Source: Clostridiales bacterium
GTDB taxonomy: Bacteria; Bacillota; Clostridia; Lachnospirales; Anaerotignaceae
Assembly: GCA_018364635.1 (NCBI GenBank)
Contig: JAGZLR010000004.1
Coordinates: forward strand, 1-64,000
Reading direction: 5' to 3'
DNA length: 64,000 bases
A program made the translations under genes and the position numbers. Each line of letters starts with the position of its first letter. Within the stretch, counting starts at the first letter, position 1. A model generated the notes under the pieces. The model worked only from the letters and a program-made list of their open reading frames with translations, was not told where the DNA came from and ran no database searches. Shown piece by piece: positions 54,253 to 63,323 of this stretch.

Positions 54253-56760
54253 ATGAGTATTTTAGAAAAGATTTTTGGCAACTACAGCGATAAGGAAATT
54301 AAAAAGATCAGACCAATTGTGGAAAAGATCAATCAGTTGGAACCAGAAATAGAAAAACTGAGTGATGATGAGCTGAAGGCAAAAACAACGGAGTTTAAAG
54401 AAAGACTTTCTAAAGGTGAAACATTGGATCAACTGCTACCAGAAGCATACGCAGTTGTGCGAGAAGCCAGCAAACGTGTTCTTGGAATGCGGCATTTTGA
54501 TGTGCAAATTATCGGAGGAATTGTTCTGCATCAGGGACGAATTGCTGAGATGAAAACAGGGGAAGGTAAAACTTTAGTTTGTACCCTTCCTGCTTACCTC
54601 AATGCTTTAGAAGGCAAGGGAGTACATGTTGTAACTGTTAACGATTACCTGGCAAATCGTGATGCTACAGAGATGGGAGCTGTTCATAACTTCTTAGGAC
54701 TTACTGTAGGTGTTATCTTAAATCCGATGAAACCAGATGCAAGAAGAGAAGCTTATGCTTGTGATATCACATATGGAACAAATAATGAATTTGGTTTCGA
54801 TTATTTAAGAGACAACATGGTTACAAAAAAAGAAGATATGGTGCAAAGAGATTTGCATTATACAATTATTGACGAAGTTGACTCTGTATTGATTGACGAA
54901 GCAAGAACACCATTAATTATTTCTGGTATGGGAGGGCAGTCTAACGCTTTATACCAGATTGCTGATATGTTTGTGAAAGGGTTAAAAAAAGGCCGGATTC
55001 TCAATGAAGATGAAGCTTTAAATGTACTGACAAAGGAAGAACTAAAAGAGGAAGGCGATTATGTAGTCGATGAGAAGGCTAAAACTGTTAGTTTGACTCA
55101 GGAAGGTGTTCATAAGGCGGAACGTTTCTTTAAATTGGAGAATCTTTCAGATCCTGAAAATATGGAGATCCTGCATTTTATTAACAATGCTTTAAAGGCA
55201 AACTATAATATGCATTTGGATCAAGATTATGTTGTGCAGAACAACGAGGTCATGATTGTAGACGAATTTACAGGACGTTTAATGCCTGGTAGACGTTACT
55301 CTGATGGTCTTCATCAGGCGATTGAAGCGAAGGAGAACGTAAAAGTAAATAAAGAAAATCGTACTTTGGCAACAATTACATTCCAGAACTTTTTCAATAA
55401 GTATGCAAAAAAAGCTGGTATGACGGGTACTGCACAGACAGAAGAAGCAGAATTTAGAAATATTTATGGGATGGATGTTGTGGTAATTCCAACAAATAAG
55501 CCTGTCATTCGTAAGGATCATGCAGATGTAGTATATCGTTCAGAGGCAGCTAAATTTCGTGCTGTTGTAAGGGATATTAAAGAATCTTATGAGAAAAAGC
55601 AACCAGTGCTTGTAGGAACAGTTACAATTGAAAATTCAGAGAAGCTGAGTAAATTGTTAAAGCAAGAGGGGATTCCTCATCAGGTATTAAATGCTAAATA
55701 TCATGAAAAAGAGGCACAGATTGTTGCTTTAGCAGGACAGAAAGGTGCAATTACAATTGCGACTAATATGGCAGGCCGTGGTACAGATATTAAACTAGAA
55801 GAAGGCGTGCCTGAATTAGGCGGTTTAAAGATTATTGGTACAGAGCGTCATGAGTCTAGAAGAATTGATAATCAGTTGAGAGGTCGTTCTGGCCGTCAGG
55901 GAGACCCAGGGGAATCGAGATTCTATATCTCTTTGGAAGACAATTTGATGCGTTTATTTGGTTCGGAAAAGACGATGAAGTTGATTGACGCTATGGGACT
56001 TGACGAGGACGAACCAATTACACACAGTATGTTGACAAAAGCAATTGAAAATGCACAGAAAAAGGTGGAGGGTAATAACTTCGCTGCAAGAAAGCATCTT
56101 TTGGAATATGATCAGGTTATGAATGATCAGAGAGAAATTATTTACAGCGAGAGAAAAAGAGTGCTGATGGGTGAAAATCTAAGAGATAGCATCCTAGGCA
56201 TGATTGGTGATGTTGTGCATAATGCGGTAGAAAGACATATGGGCGAAATTCAGTTTGCAGAAGATTGGGATATGAAAGCATTTAGTGAATACATCAATGA
56301 TATTTTCCCAATTGGCTATATCTCTATTCCTGAAGAAAAAATGAAAGATCTGACCAAGGAAAAATTTGAGGAAGATATGGTAAAAATCTGTACTAAGTTT
56401 TATGAATTTAAGGAAAAAGAGATTGGCGACGATGAAAAAATGAGAGATCTGGAACGCGCTGTACTCCTAAGAGTGATCGATCAAAAATGGATGGATCATA
56501 TCGATGATATGGACCAGATGCGTCAAGGAATTGGTCTGCATGCCTATGCGCAGAGAGATCCTCTCATTGAGTATAAATATATCAGCAGTGATATGTTTAA
56601 TGAGATGAGTGCAAATATTCAAAAAGATACATTAAAGACGTTAGCCCATATCCGTTTATTAAATCCAGATGAAATGGTGCGTAAACCAAACGCACAAATT
56701 GTTATTCAGCCCAAAGATGCGCCAAAGGATGGAGTAACAGCAGAAAAACCACAGCAATAA
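54253..56760 (+). CDS. secA: Preprotein translocase ATPase SecA
   Basis: 835 residues. Walker A MKTGEGKT, DEVDSVLIDEA, TNMAGRGTDI, and QLRGRSGRQGDPG are present. The C-terminus ends in Pro/Gln-rich sequence without the CxCxSGKK zinc motif, so the SecB-type zinc domain is lacking, as in many clostridia. Drives protein export through SecYEG. Confidence 0.97.
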   Translation: MSILEKIFGNYSDKEIKKIRPIVEKINQLEPEIEKLSDDELKAKTTEFKERLSKGETLDQLLPEAYAVVREASKRVLGMRHFDVQIIGGIVLHQGRIAEMKTGEGKTLVCTLPAYLNALEGKGVHVVTVNDYLANRDATEMGAVHNFLGLTVGVILNPMKPDARREAYACDITYGTNNEFGFDYLRDNMVTKKEDMVQRDLHYTIIDEVDSVLIDEARTPLIISGMGGQSNALYQIADMFVKGLKKGRILNEDEALNVLTKEELKEEGDYVVDEKAKTVSLTQEGVHKAERFFKLENLSDPENMEILHFINNALKANYNMHLDQDYVVQNNEVMIVDEFTGRLMPGRRYSDGLHQAIEAKENVKVNKENRTLATITFQNFFNKYAKKAGMTGTAQTEEAEFRNIYGMDVVVIPTNKPVIRKDHADVVYRSEAAKFRAVVRDIKESYEKKQPVLVGTVTIENSEKLSKLLKQEGIPHQVLNAKYHEKEAQIVALAGQKGAITIATNMAGRGTDIKLEEGVPELGGLKIIGTERHESRRIDNQLRGRSGRQGDPGESRFYISLEDNLMRLFGSEKTMKLIDAMGLDEDEPITHSMLTKAIENAQKKVEGNNFAARKHLLEYDQVMNDQREIIYSERKRVLMGENLRDSILGMIGDVVHNAVERHMGEIQFAEDWDMKAFSEYINDIFPIGYISIPEEKMKDLTKEKFEEDMVKICTKFYEFKEKEIGDDEKMRDLERAVLLRVIDQKWMDHIDDMDQMRQGIGLHAYAQRDPLIEYKYISSDMFNEMSANIQKDTLKTLAHIRLLNPDEMVRKPNAQIVIQPKDAPKDGVTAEKPQQ

Positions 56761-56832
56761 CAATGTCAATTTGCGATTGTCTACTTAGTGATATCGCAGT
56801 GATCATACTATTTTTAAGGAGTTGATAATTTT

Positions 56833-57937
56833 ATGTTCGAGTTAGAACAAATCGGTCTTGAGCTTAGCGCTTATGACGAAAAATTAAAGGAAATGGGGGC
56901 TTTACTTTGACGTCGCTGGCGCAAAGGAAAAGATCTCAGAATTAGAAGAAATTTCAGGCGATCCAGAGTTTTGGAATGATATGGCAAAAAGTAAGTCTGT
57001 AATGCAGCAATTGGCAGGGCTGAAAAATAAAGTTGCCGATTATGAGTCTCTGGTTGCAAAATATGAAGATATCTATGTTTTAATCGAGATGGGAAAAGAG
57101 GAGGATGACCCTGAACTTCTGGATGAGGCAAAGGGATTAGTAGATGAATTTAAGCAAGGGTATGACGCTTTGCGGATTTCTACGCTTTTAGATGGGGAAT
57201 ATGACAGAAATAATGCAATTATAACGCTGCATGCAGGTGAAGGCGGAACAGAGGCCTGTGATTGGGTTAGTATGCTGTTTCGTATGTATACTCGTTGGGC
57301 TGAGAAAAGAGGATTTCAGGTGGAGACACTGGATTATTTACCAGGAGATGAAGCGGGTGTGAAATCTGTGACATTCCAGTTTAATGGGGAAAATGCCTAC
57401 GGGTATATGAAATCTGAAAAAGGTGTTCATCGTTTGGTGCGTGTATCTCCGTTTGATTCTTCTGGAAGAAGACATACATCATTTGCTTCCTGTGATGTTA
57501 TGCCTGAAATTGAAGATGATACTACTATTGAAATTAATCCAGACGATATTCGTGTGGATACGTATCGTTCCAGTGGCGCTGGCGGTCAGCATATCAATAA
57601 AACTTCTTCTGCAATTCGTATCACTCATTTCCCTACAGGAATTGTAGTGCAATGTCAGGATGAGAGAAGCCAATTCAGCAACAAAGATCGGGCAATGCGC
57701 ATGCTCAAAAGTAAGCTTCTTGAACTTAAAATCGAAGAGCAGATGGCAAAATTGGCAGAAATCCGTGGTGAAGTAAAAGAAAACGGTTGGGGAAGCCAGA
57801 TCAGATCTTATGTGTTTATGCCTTATACAATGGTAAAAGACCACAGGACTGGAGAAGAGACGGGAAATGTCAATGCTGTTATGGACGGCCAGATTGATAA
57901 TTTTATCAATGCCTATTTAAGCTGGATACACAATTGA
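56833..57937 (+). CDS. prfB: Peptide chain release factor 2 (programmed +1 frameshift)
   Basis: The gene starts at ATG 56833 (AAGGAG upstream) and reads 25 codons to an in-frame TGA at 56908-56910 within CTTTGAC; moving +1 at CTT continues from 56909 into the frame that ends at 57937, a total of about 368 residues. Canonical prfB frameshift site, with a GGGGG stretch (56895-56899) as internal Shine-Dalgarno. GGQ in SGAGGQHINKT and the SPF stop-recognition motif in VRVSPFDSSG are present. RF2 ends translation at UGA/UAA and autoregulates itself via this site. Confidence 0.96.
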
Positions 57938-57943
57938 TGATGT

Positions 57944-57976
57944 TATCCCCGAGGAGAAATCTTCGGGGATGTTTTT
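57944..57976 (+). terminator. Terminator after prfB
   Basis: Stem ATCCCCGA / TCGGGGAT followed by GTTTTT. Confidence 0.9.
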
Positions 57977-58119
57977 ATGCACAAAGAAGGCTTTTGACAA
58001 AAATGATCTTTGAATAGTCTAAAGTGATATTTTTAAAAGTTGCCATAAACAAAGGTTATGATAAAAGTGTAGACCAGAAGAGTGTCCCAATATTCGATGA
58101 TTAGGAAGGATATGAGGAG

Positions 58120-59094
58120 ATGACAGAACTTATTATTACCAAGCAGGAAGAGAATCAGCGTCTTGATAAATTTTTGATGAAGTATATGAACAAAGCACCA
58201 AAATCGTTTGTTTATAAAATGCTGCGAAAAAAGAGAATTAAATATAATAAGAAAAAGGCTGAAGGCAATGAAATCCTTTGCAGTGGAGATGTGATTCAGC
58301 TATATTTGGCAGAAGAAACAGTAGATAATTTCCAGGAAGAGAAAAAAATAGTGGAGGTAAGACGACAATTTGGTATTGTTTATGAAGATGATAATCTTTT
58401 GGCGGTTATGAAGCCTGCGGGGGTTTTAACGCATCCTGAGCGAGCAGAGGATCGTAATACATTAATAGATCAAATTCTTTTTTATCTGAAAGAAAAAGGA
58501 GAATACGCTGGTGGAAGGACATCCTTTACACCAGCGGTATGTAATCGTTTAGACCGTAATACCAGTGGTATTATTTTATCTGGTAAGAATCTAATGGCTG
58601 TACAGGAATTAAACAGAATAATCCGAGAAAGAGAAATAAAAAAGTTATATGTGACGGTAGTGAAAGGTGTTATCATTAAGCCACAAGAGCTTAGAGGATA
58701 TTGGATAAAAGATGAGGACAATAATCTGGTAAAAATAACATCTGACCAGTTGGAAGAAACTTGTGCTATTCTTACTAGGCTTCGACCACTTTCAAATAAT
58801 GGGGCATATACGTTATTGGAAATAGAACTGGTAACAGGTAAAAGCCATCAAATCAGAGCGCATTTAGCGTCTATTGGACATCCGATTGTTGGGGACAGAA
58901 AGTATGGAGACATAGAAACAAACAAGTTTTTCAAAACAAAATTTGGCTTGTCTCATCAGTTTTTACATGCTTACCAAATTATTTGGCAAAATTCTGACGG
59001 AGCTCTGTCTTATATGAACGGAAAGACTCTTTCTGCAAAATTGCCAAAAGCTCTTGATGACATGATTCAACAACTATTTTCGTATTTTTTGTAG
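58120..59094 (+). CDS. RluA-family pseudouridine synthase
   Basis: 324 residues: S4 domain at the N-terminus (about 13-60), catalytic domain with NRLDRNTSGI (catalytic Asp) and ETGK-like VTGKSHQIR. Modifies uridines in rRNA (RluC/RluD type); target not known. Multiple purine-rich sites upstream of ATG. Confidence 0.93.
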   Translation: MTELIITKQEENQRLDKFLMKYMNKAPKSFVYKMLRKKRIKYNKKKAEGNEILCSGDVIQLYLAEETVDNFQEEKKIVEVRRQFGIVYEDDNLLAVMKPAGVLTHPERAEDRNTLIDQILFYLKEKGEYAGGRTSFTPAVCNRLDRNTSGIILSGKNLMAVQELNRIIREREIKKLYVTVVKGVIIKPQELRGYWIKDEDNNLVKITSDQLEETCAILTRLRPLSNNGAYTLLEIELVTGKSHQIRAHLASIGHPIVGDRKYGDIETNKFFKTKFGLSHQFLHAYQIIWQNSDGALSYMNGKTLSAKLPKALDDMIQQLFSYFL

Positions 59095-59151
59095 CCAAAT
59101 ACAGCAGACTATGATAAAATAGATACAATAAGTAAATGGAGGCAGAAAAAG

Positions 59152-59889
59152 ATGAAGGCGATTATTTTAGTAGCCGGTTATGCGACAAGATTATATCCTC
59201 TGACGCTAAATAGACCAAAAGCTTTATTGGATATTGGCGGGAAGCCAATTATAGATTATATTGTGGACCAGATCAATACAATTGATGCGGTAGATGAAAT
59301 CTATGTTGTGAGTAATCATAAATTTGCCGACCAGTTTTATCAATGGGCTGAAAGCAGAAAAAAAGGTATAGTAATTACGGTAATTGATGATGGCACCACT
59401 TCAGAAGAAAATCGTCGGGGGGCTATTGGTGATATTCTCTATACCATTGAGCAGAAGAGTATCAACGATGAATTGATGGTAATTGCAGGGGATACATTTT
59501 TTACCTACAGTTTGAAAGATTATTATGATTTTTATAAAGAAAAGAATAGGGATTGTGTCTGTGTCAAAATTGTAAATGATATGGAACTGATTAAACAGTA
59601 TGGTGTGGCTCAAATGGATGAAGATGGTAAGATTCTTGATATTGAGGAAAAGCCTCAAAAACCCAAAGCTAATACCGCTGTGTTTGCTACCTATATCTAT
59701 AAAAAAGATACAGTGCCGCTTTTTCAGCAGTATATCGATGAAGGCAATAAGCCTGATGCACCAGGGTATTTTTTGGAGTGGCTATACAGTAGAAAAGAAG
59801 TGTATGGTTACACTTTTGATGCGGAGTGTTATGATATAGGAACACCACAAAGTTATGCCCAGGTCTGCGCAAAATATGATAAACGATAA
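59152..59889 (+). CDS. Sugar-phosphate nucleotidyltransferase
   Basis: 245 residues. IILVAGYATRLYPLT is a GXGXRL-type loop with the first Gly kept, and RPKALLDIGGKPI is the substrate loop. It resembles NTP_transferase (glucose-1-phosphate thymidylyl/uridylyl or LicC-like) proteins; substrate not known. A -10-like sequence and GGAGGC precede the ATG. A terminator follows. Confidence 0.85.
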   Translation: MKAIILVAGYATRLYPLTLNRPKALLDIGGKPIIDYIVDQINTIDAVDEIYVVSNHKFADQFYQWAESRKKGIVITVIDDGTTSEENRRGAIGDILYTIEQKSINDELMVIAGDTFFTYSLKDYYDFYKEKNRDCVCVKIVNDMELIKQYGVAQMDEDGKILDIEEKPQKPKANTAVFATYIYKKDTVPLFQQYIDEGNKPDAPGYFLEWLYSRKEVYGYTFDAECYDIGTPQSYAQVCAKYDKR

Positions 59890-59890
59890 A

Positions 59891-59917
59891 AAATCTCCCT
59901 TGGAAAGGGAGATTTTT
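59891..59917 (+). terminator. Terminator after nucleotidyltransferase
   Basis: Stem AAATCTCCCTT / AAGGGAGATTT with T tail. Confidence 0.92.
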
Positions 59918-60061
59918 TATGCACAGAAAAGGTTTTGTGTTCTGTGGATAAATGGAATAAAGATTTTTAGTGTGTTTATTTTTTTACAGATACTATATAT
60001 GGTGTAGAACAAATTCTTTTGTTATTTTTCCTTGAAATGTATCGGGATTTTGAACAAAGAT

Positions 60062-60105
60062 AAAAATAAAGAACCCAAGAAAATCAAGGAATTTCAAGGG
60101 CTCTC
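60062..60105 (-). terminator. Probable murC terminator (minus strand)
   Basis: On the minus strand AGAGCCC pairs with GGGTTCT (one G-U) around an inner AAAT/ATTT pairing, then TTTATTTTT. Confidence 0.6.
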
Positions 60106-60159
60106 AAAAAAAGTGACGAAAGAAACAGTAGAAAAATGCTTTACAATTTTATCGAAAAC

Positions 60160-60203
60160 TGTTGATAAAAATCTGTAGATAACTATGTGGATAAAGTGGA
60201 TAA
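60160..60203 (+). repeat. Cluster of four DnaA-box-like nonamers
   Basis: TGTTGATAA (60160-60168), TGTAGATAA (60174-60182), TGTGGATAA (60186-60194, exact inverse of TTATCCACA) and AGTGGATAA (60195-60203); the last ends right at the murC stop codon. All in one orientation, the last two head-to-tail. Confidence 0.6.
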
Positions 60204-61586
60204 CTATGCTTTAACTAAGTTTTCTCCTATAAGATAAACATCTCCGGCACCCATAGTTATCAACAAGTCTCCAGGATGACAGTGTTCGGTACAGTAAGAC
60301 TCAATTTCGGTAAAATTGCTGAGGTAGATGGCGTCTTTTCCAGTTGATTTAATACCATCTGCAACATCCTGACCGCTGATTTCACCAGTATCTTTTTCAC
60401 GAGCGGCAAAGATTGGACCAATAATGATATGATCCGCATCCTGAAAAGCAGTGCAGAAATCGTTTAACAAAAACTTGGTTCTGGAATATGTGTGTGGCTG
60501 AAAAACTACCCATAAATCTTCATGTTTGGAGCTTTTTGCAGCTTTTAATGTTGCCTTTATCTCTGTTGGGTGGTGTGCGTAGTCGTCCACAACAGTCACA
60601 CCATTAAAATTTCCTTTGAGCTGAAACCGTCTCTCAGCGCCATGAAAGGCATGAAGTCCTTGAACAATAGCTGCTGTTGGAAGATGGAAAGCATAGGCTG
60701 CTGCATAGGCTGCAAGGGCGTTGGAAACGTTGTGGTCTCCAGGTACACTTAATTGGATATGAGCCAAGTTTTCTTGGTGGTAATATACATCAAAGCTATA
60801 TCTGCCTAAATCGTCATGACAAACATTGTGTGCTGTCCAATCTGCCTTTGGATTTGTTCCGCTTACTGTCCAAATATGACATTGTAAGCCTTTTAAAATT
60901 GTATCGATTTCAGGAATGTCTAAGTTGATAACAACAGTCCCATCAGCAGGAACTTTAGAGGCAAATTTATGGAACGACTGACGGATTTGCTGGATATCTT
61001 TAAAGTAATCCAAATGATCAGCTTCTACATTTAATATCACTGCTACATAAGGGTCAAATTTTAGAAAGCTATCAAAATATTCACAAGCTTCTGCTATAAA
61101 ATATTCTGATGATCCGATTCGGATATTTCCGCCTATAGAGGATAAATTACCTCCAATTTGAATTGTAGGATCTGTATCTGCAGCAAGAAGTATTTCAGAA
61201 ATCATAGATGTTGTAGTCGTCTTTCCGTGTGTACCACTGACTGCGATGGCTTTTGGATAACACCGCATAATTTCTCCTAAAAGCTCAGCTCTGTCAATGG
61301 TCTCGATACCTTTTTCTTTCGCCGAGATAATTTCTGGATTGGAAGGTTTAATTGCTGCTGTGTAAATTACAAGATCAATATCATCTGTGATATTTTCAGC
61401 TTTGTGTCCTATATAAATTGTAGTACCAATACTTTTTAAATGCTCTGTTGTGGCAGAGGCCTTCATATCGGAACCTGAAACTTTTTTTCCGTTATGGAGA
61501 AGAATTTCTGCCAAGCCAGACATACTGACACCGCCGATACCAATAAAATAGACATGCTGATATGAGGTTTTAAGACTGTTTTTCAT
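60204..61586 (-). CDS. murC: UDP-N-acetylmuramate--L-alanine ligase
   Basis: 460 residues. GIGGVSMSGLA (N-terminal nucleotide loop), GTHGKTTTTSM (ATP loop) and the central DDYAHHPTEI are MurC signatures. Adds L-Ala to UDP-MurNAc, in peptidoglycan synthesis. ATG with AGGAGCG upstream. Confidence 0.96.
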   Translation of the reverse strand: MKNSLKTSYQHVYFIGIGGVSMSGLAEILLHNGKKVSGSDMKASATTEHLKSIGTTIYIGHKAENITDDIDLVIYTAAIKPSNPEIISAKEKGIETIDRAELLGEIMRCYPKAIAVSGTHGKTTTTSMISEILLAADTDPTIQIGGNLSSIGGNIRIGSSEYFIAEACEYFDSFLKFDPYVAVILNVEADHLDYFKDIQQIRQSFHKFASKVPADGTVVINLDIPEIDTILKGLQCHIWTVSGTNPKADWTAHNVCHDDLGRYSFDVYYHQENLAHIQLSVPGDHNVSNALAAYAAAYAFHLPTAAIVQGLHAFHGAERRFQLKGNFNGVTVVDDYAHHPTEIKATLKAAKSSKHEDLWVVFQPHTYSRTKFLLNDFCTAFQDADHIIIGPIFAAREKDTGEISGQDVADGIKSTGKDAIYLSNFTEIESYCTEHCHPGDLLITMGAGDVYLIGENLVKA

Positions 61587-62042
61587 ATAAACGCTCCTGT
61601 CTTAAATTTTAATTATAAAATAAATTTATTTTAAAGATTATAGTATCATGATAATTAATAAATTATACTACAGTGAAAAGTTAAAGTCTATACATTTTAA
61701 ATGTCAGAAAAAAATCTGACGTAATTTGCAGTAAGAATTGTTGAAAAATATCAACAGTTGTATATGCGTAGAGGAAAAAGGAATGTATCTTTCAGCAATT
61801 CTAATAATATATAAGGAAAGGTAAATGCAGCTTGTTTTTGATAAATGGATATTTGGTATACAATTATTGAAAAAAAATGTATTTTTTTGTAACTATTTTT
61901 AAAACACTGGAATTCTATTGAAAAAACATCATGTATTATGTTATTATAAAAATATAATTTTTTTGTTTTTTAATCACATTGCCTAAAAGAGTTTATGCCC
62001 TGCGTCATCATTGCGGGTATTCATAGAGGGGGTTTGACTTTT
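61587..62042. other. Intergenic region between murC and glgC
   Basis: 456 bases, very AT-rich. It contains a GTCAGA/TCTGAC hairpin (about 61703-61720), a TGTTGA/TCAACA hairpin, a possible promoter TTGAAA N17 TTATTA (61918-61946) before glgC and a 25-codon reading frame at 61825-61902 with a good AAGGAAAGG site. No other gene is seen. Confidence 0.55.
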
Positions 62043-63323
62043 ATGCCAAAGAAAGAAATGATTGCGATGCTGTTGGCTGGTGGACAGGGGAGCAGATTAG
62101 GGATACTTACAAAAAATGTGGCAAAACCGGCAGTTGCATTTGGTGGGAAATACAGGATTATTGACTTTCCGTTAAGCAACTGTATTAATTCAGGTGTTGA
62201 TACTGTAGGGGTTTTGACACAATATCAGCCATTGAGACTGAATCGACATATTGGAATTGGCATTCCTTGGGATTTGGACAAAAAAAATGGAGGCGTTACG
62301 ATTCTTGCTCCACATTCAAAGAGTGGAGATCAAGGAGAATGGTTTATGGGAACCGCAAATGCGATTTATCAAAATATAGACTATATCGATGGAAATGATC
62401 CTGAGTTTGTATTGATTCTTTCAGGGGATCATATCTATAAAATGGATTATTCTAAGATGCTAGAATTCCATAAACAAAATCGTTGTGCAGCTACAATAGC
62501 GGTGATGGAGGTTCCTTTAAAAGACGCAAATAGATTTGGTATTATGAATACAGAGAAAGATGATAAAATTTATGAATTTGAGGAGAAGCCGGCAAACCCT
62601 AAAAGTAATTTAGCCAGTATGGGAATTTATATTTTTACATGGGATCGTTTGAGAGATGCGTTAATTGTTGATAGTAAAATTCATCCAGATAGCGATTTTG
62701 GTAAACATATTATTCCTTTAATGCTTGAAGAGGGACAAAGTATTTATGCCTATCGGTTTAAAGACTATTGGAAGGATGTGGGAACCCTTGAGTCCTATTG
62801 GCAAGCGAATATGGAATTAGTACAAACAGTTCCTGCATTTAATTTATATGAAGATTTTTGGAAGATTTATACAAATTTAGACCACCAGCCACCACAATAT
62901 ACTGGAATGGAAGCGAAGGTATGTTCCAGCATTGCATCTGAGGGCAGTGAGATTTATGGAGAAGTGTATAATTCTGTTTTAGGCCCCGATGTAATTATAG
63001 GAAAAGGTTCTGTTATTCGGGATTCCATTATTATGAGCGGTACTGTTATTGGGGAAAACTGTATGTTAGATAGGGTTATTATAGATGAACAAAGCCAAAT
63101 TGGAAATGAGGTGAGGATAGGGAGTGGCGAAAATATTGCCAATGAGATGAAGCCAAAAATTTATAATACAGGCATTACTGTCATTGGGGAGAAATCTGTA
63201 GTTCCAGATAAGGTAGAAATCGGCAAAAATTGTGTTGTCTATGGTCGCACAACTTTTGAAGACTATCCGGAGGGCAGATTAGAGAGTGGAAAGTCTGCAA
63301 TCATCGAGGGGGCATCTTTATGA
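62043..63323 (+). CDS. glgC: Glucose-1-phosphate adenylyltransferase
   Basis: 427 residues starting at ATG 62043 (MPKKEMIAMLLAGGQGSRLG). AGGQGSRLG is the nucleotide loop; WFMGTANAIYQ and FEEKPANPKS are typical of GlgC; a left-handed beta-helix C-terminus with repeated hexads follows. Makes ADP-glucose for glycogen. GAGGGGG lies 10 bases upstream. ATGA overlap with glgD. Confidence 0.95.
   Translation: MPKKEMIAMLLAGGQGSRLGILTKNVAKPAVAFGGKYRIIDFPLSNCINSGVDTVGVLTQYQPLRLNRHIGIGIPWDLDKKNGGVTILAPHSKSGDQGEWFMGTANAIYQNIDYIDGNDPEFVLILSGDHIYKMDYSKMLEFHKQNRCAATIAVMEVPLKDANRFGIMNTEKDDKIYEFEEKPANPKSNLASMGIYIFTWDRLRDALIVDSKIHPDSDFGKHIIPLMLEEGQSIYAYRFKDYWKDVGTLESYWQANMELVQTVPAFNLYEDFWKIYTNLDHQPPQYTGMEAKVCSSIASEGSEIYGEVYNSVLGPDVIIGKGSVIRDSIIMSGTVIGENCMLDRVIIDEQSQIGNEVRIGSGENIANEMKPKIYNTGITVIGEKSVVPDKVEIGKNCVVYGRTTFEDYPEGRLESGKSAIIEGASL

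Larger units (their letters stand above)
59890..60203. other. Intergenic region with terminators and DnaA-box-like cluster
   Basis: 314 bases without a gene. A terminator hairpin for the nucleotidyltransferase (59891-59917), one exact TGTGGATAA (59943-59951), a minus-strand terminator for murC (60062-60105) and four DnaA-box-like sites packed at 60160-60203. Confidence 0.6.

Noticed and set aside
56981..57937. A shorter 318-residue release factor starting at ATG 56981
   Set aside because: It omits the N-terminal region encoded upstream; the CTTTGAC site at 56905-56911 joins the frames, as in the known prfB frameshift.
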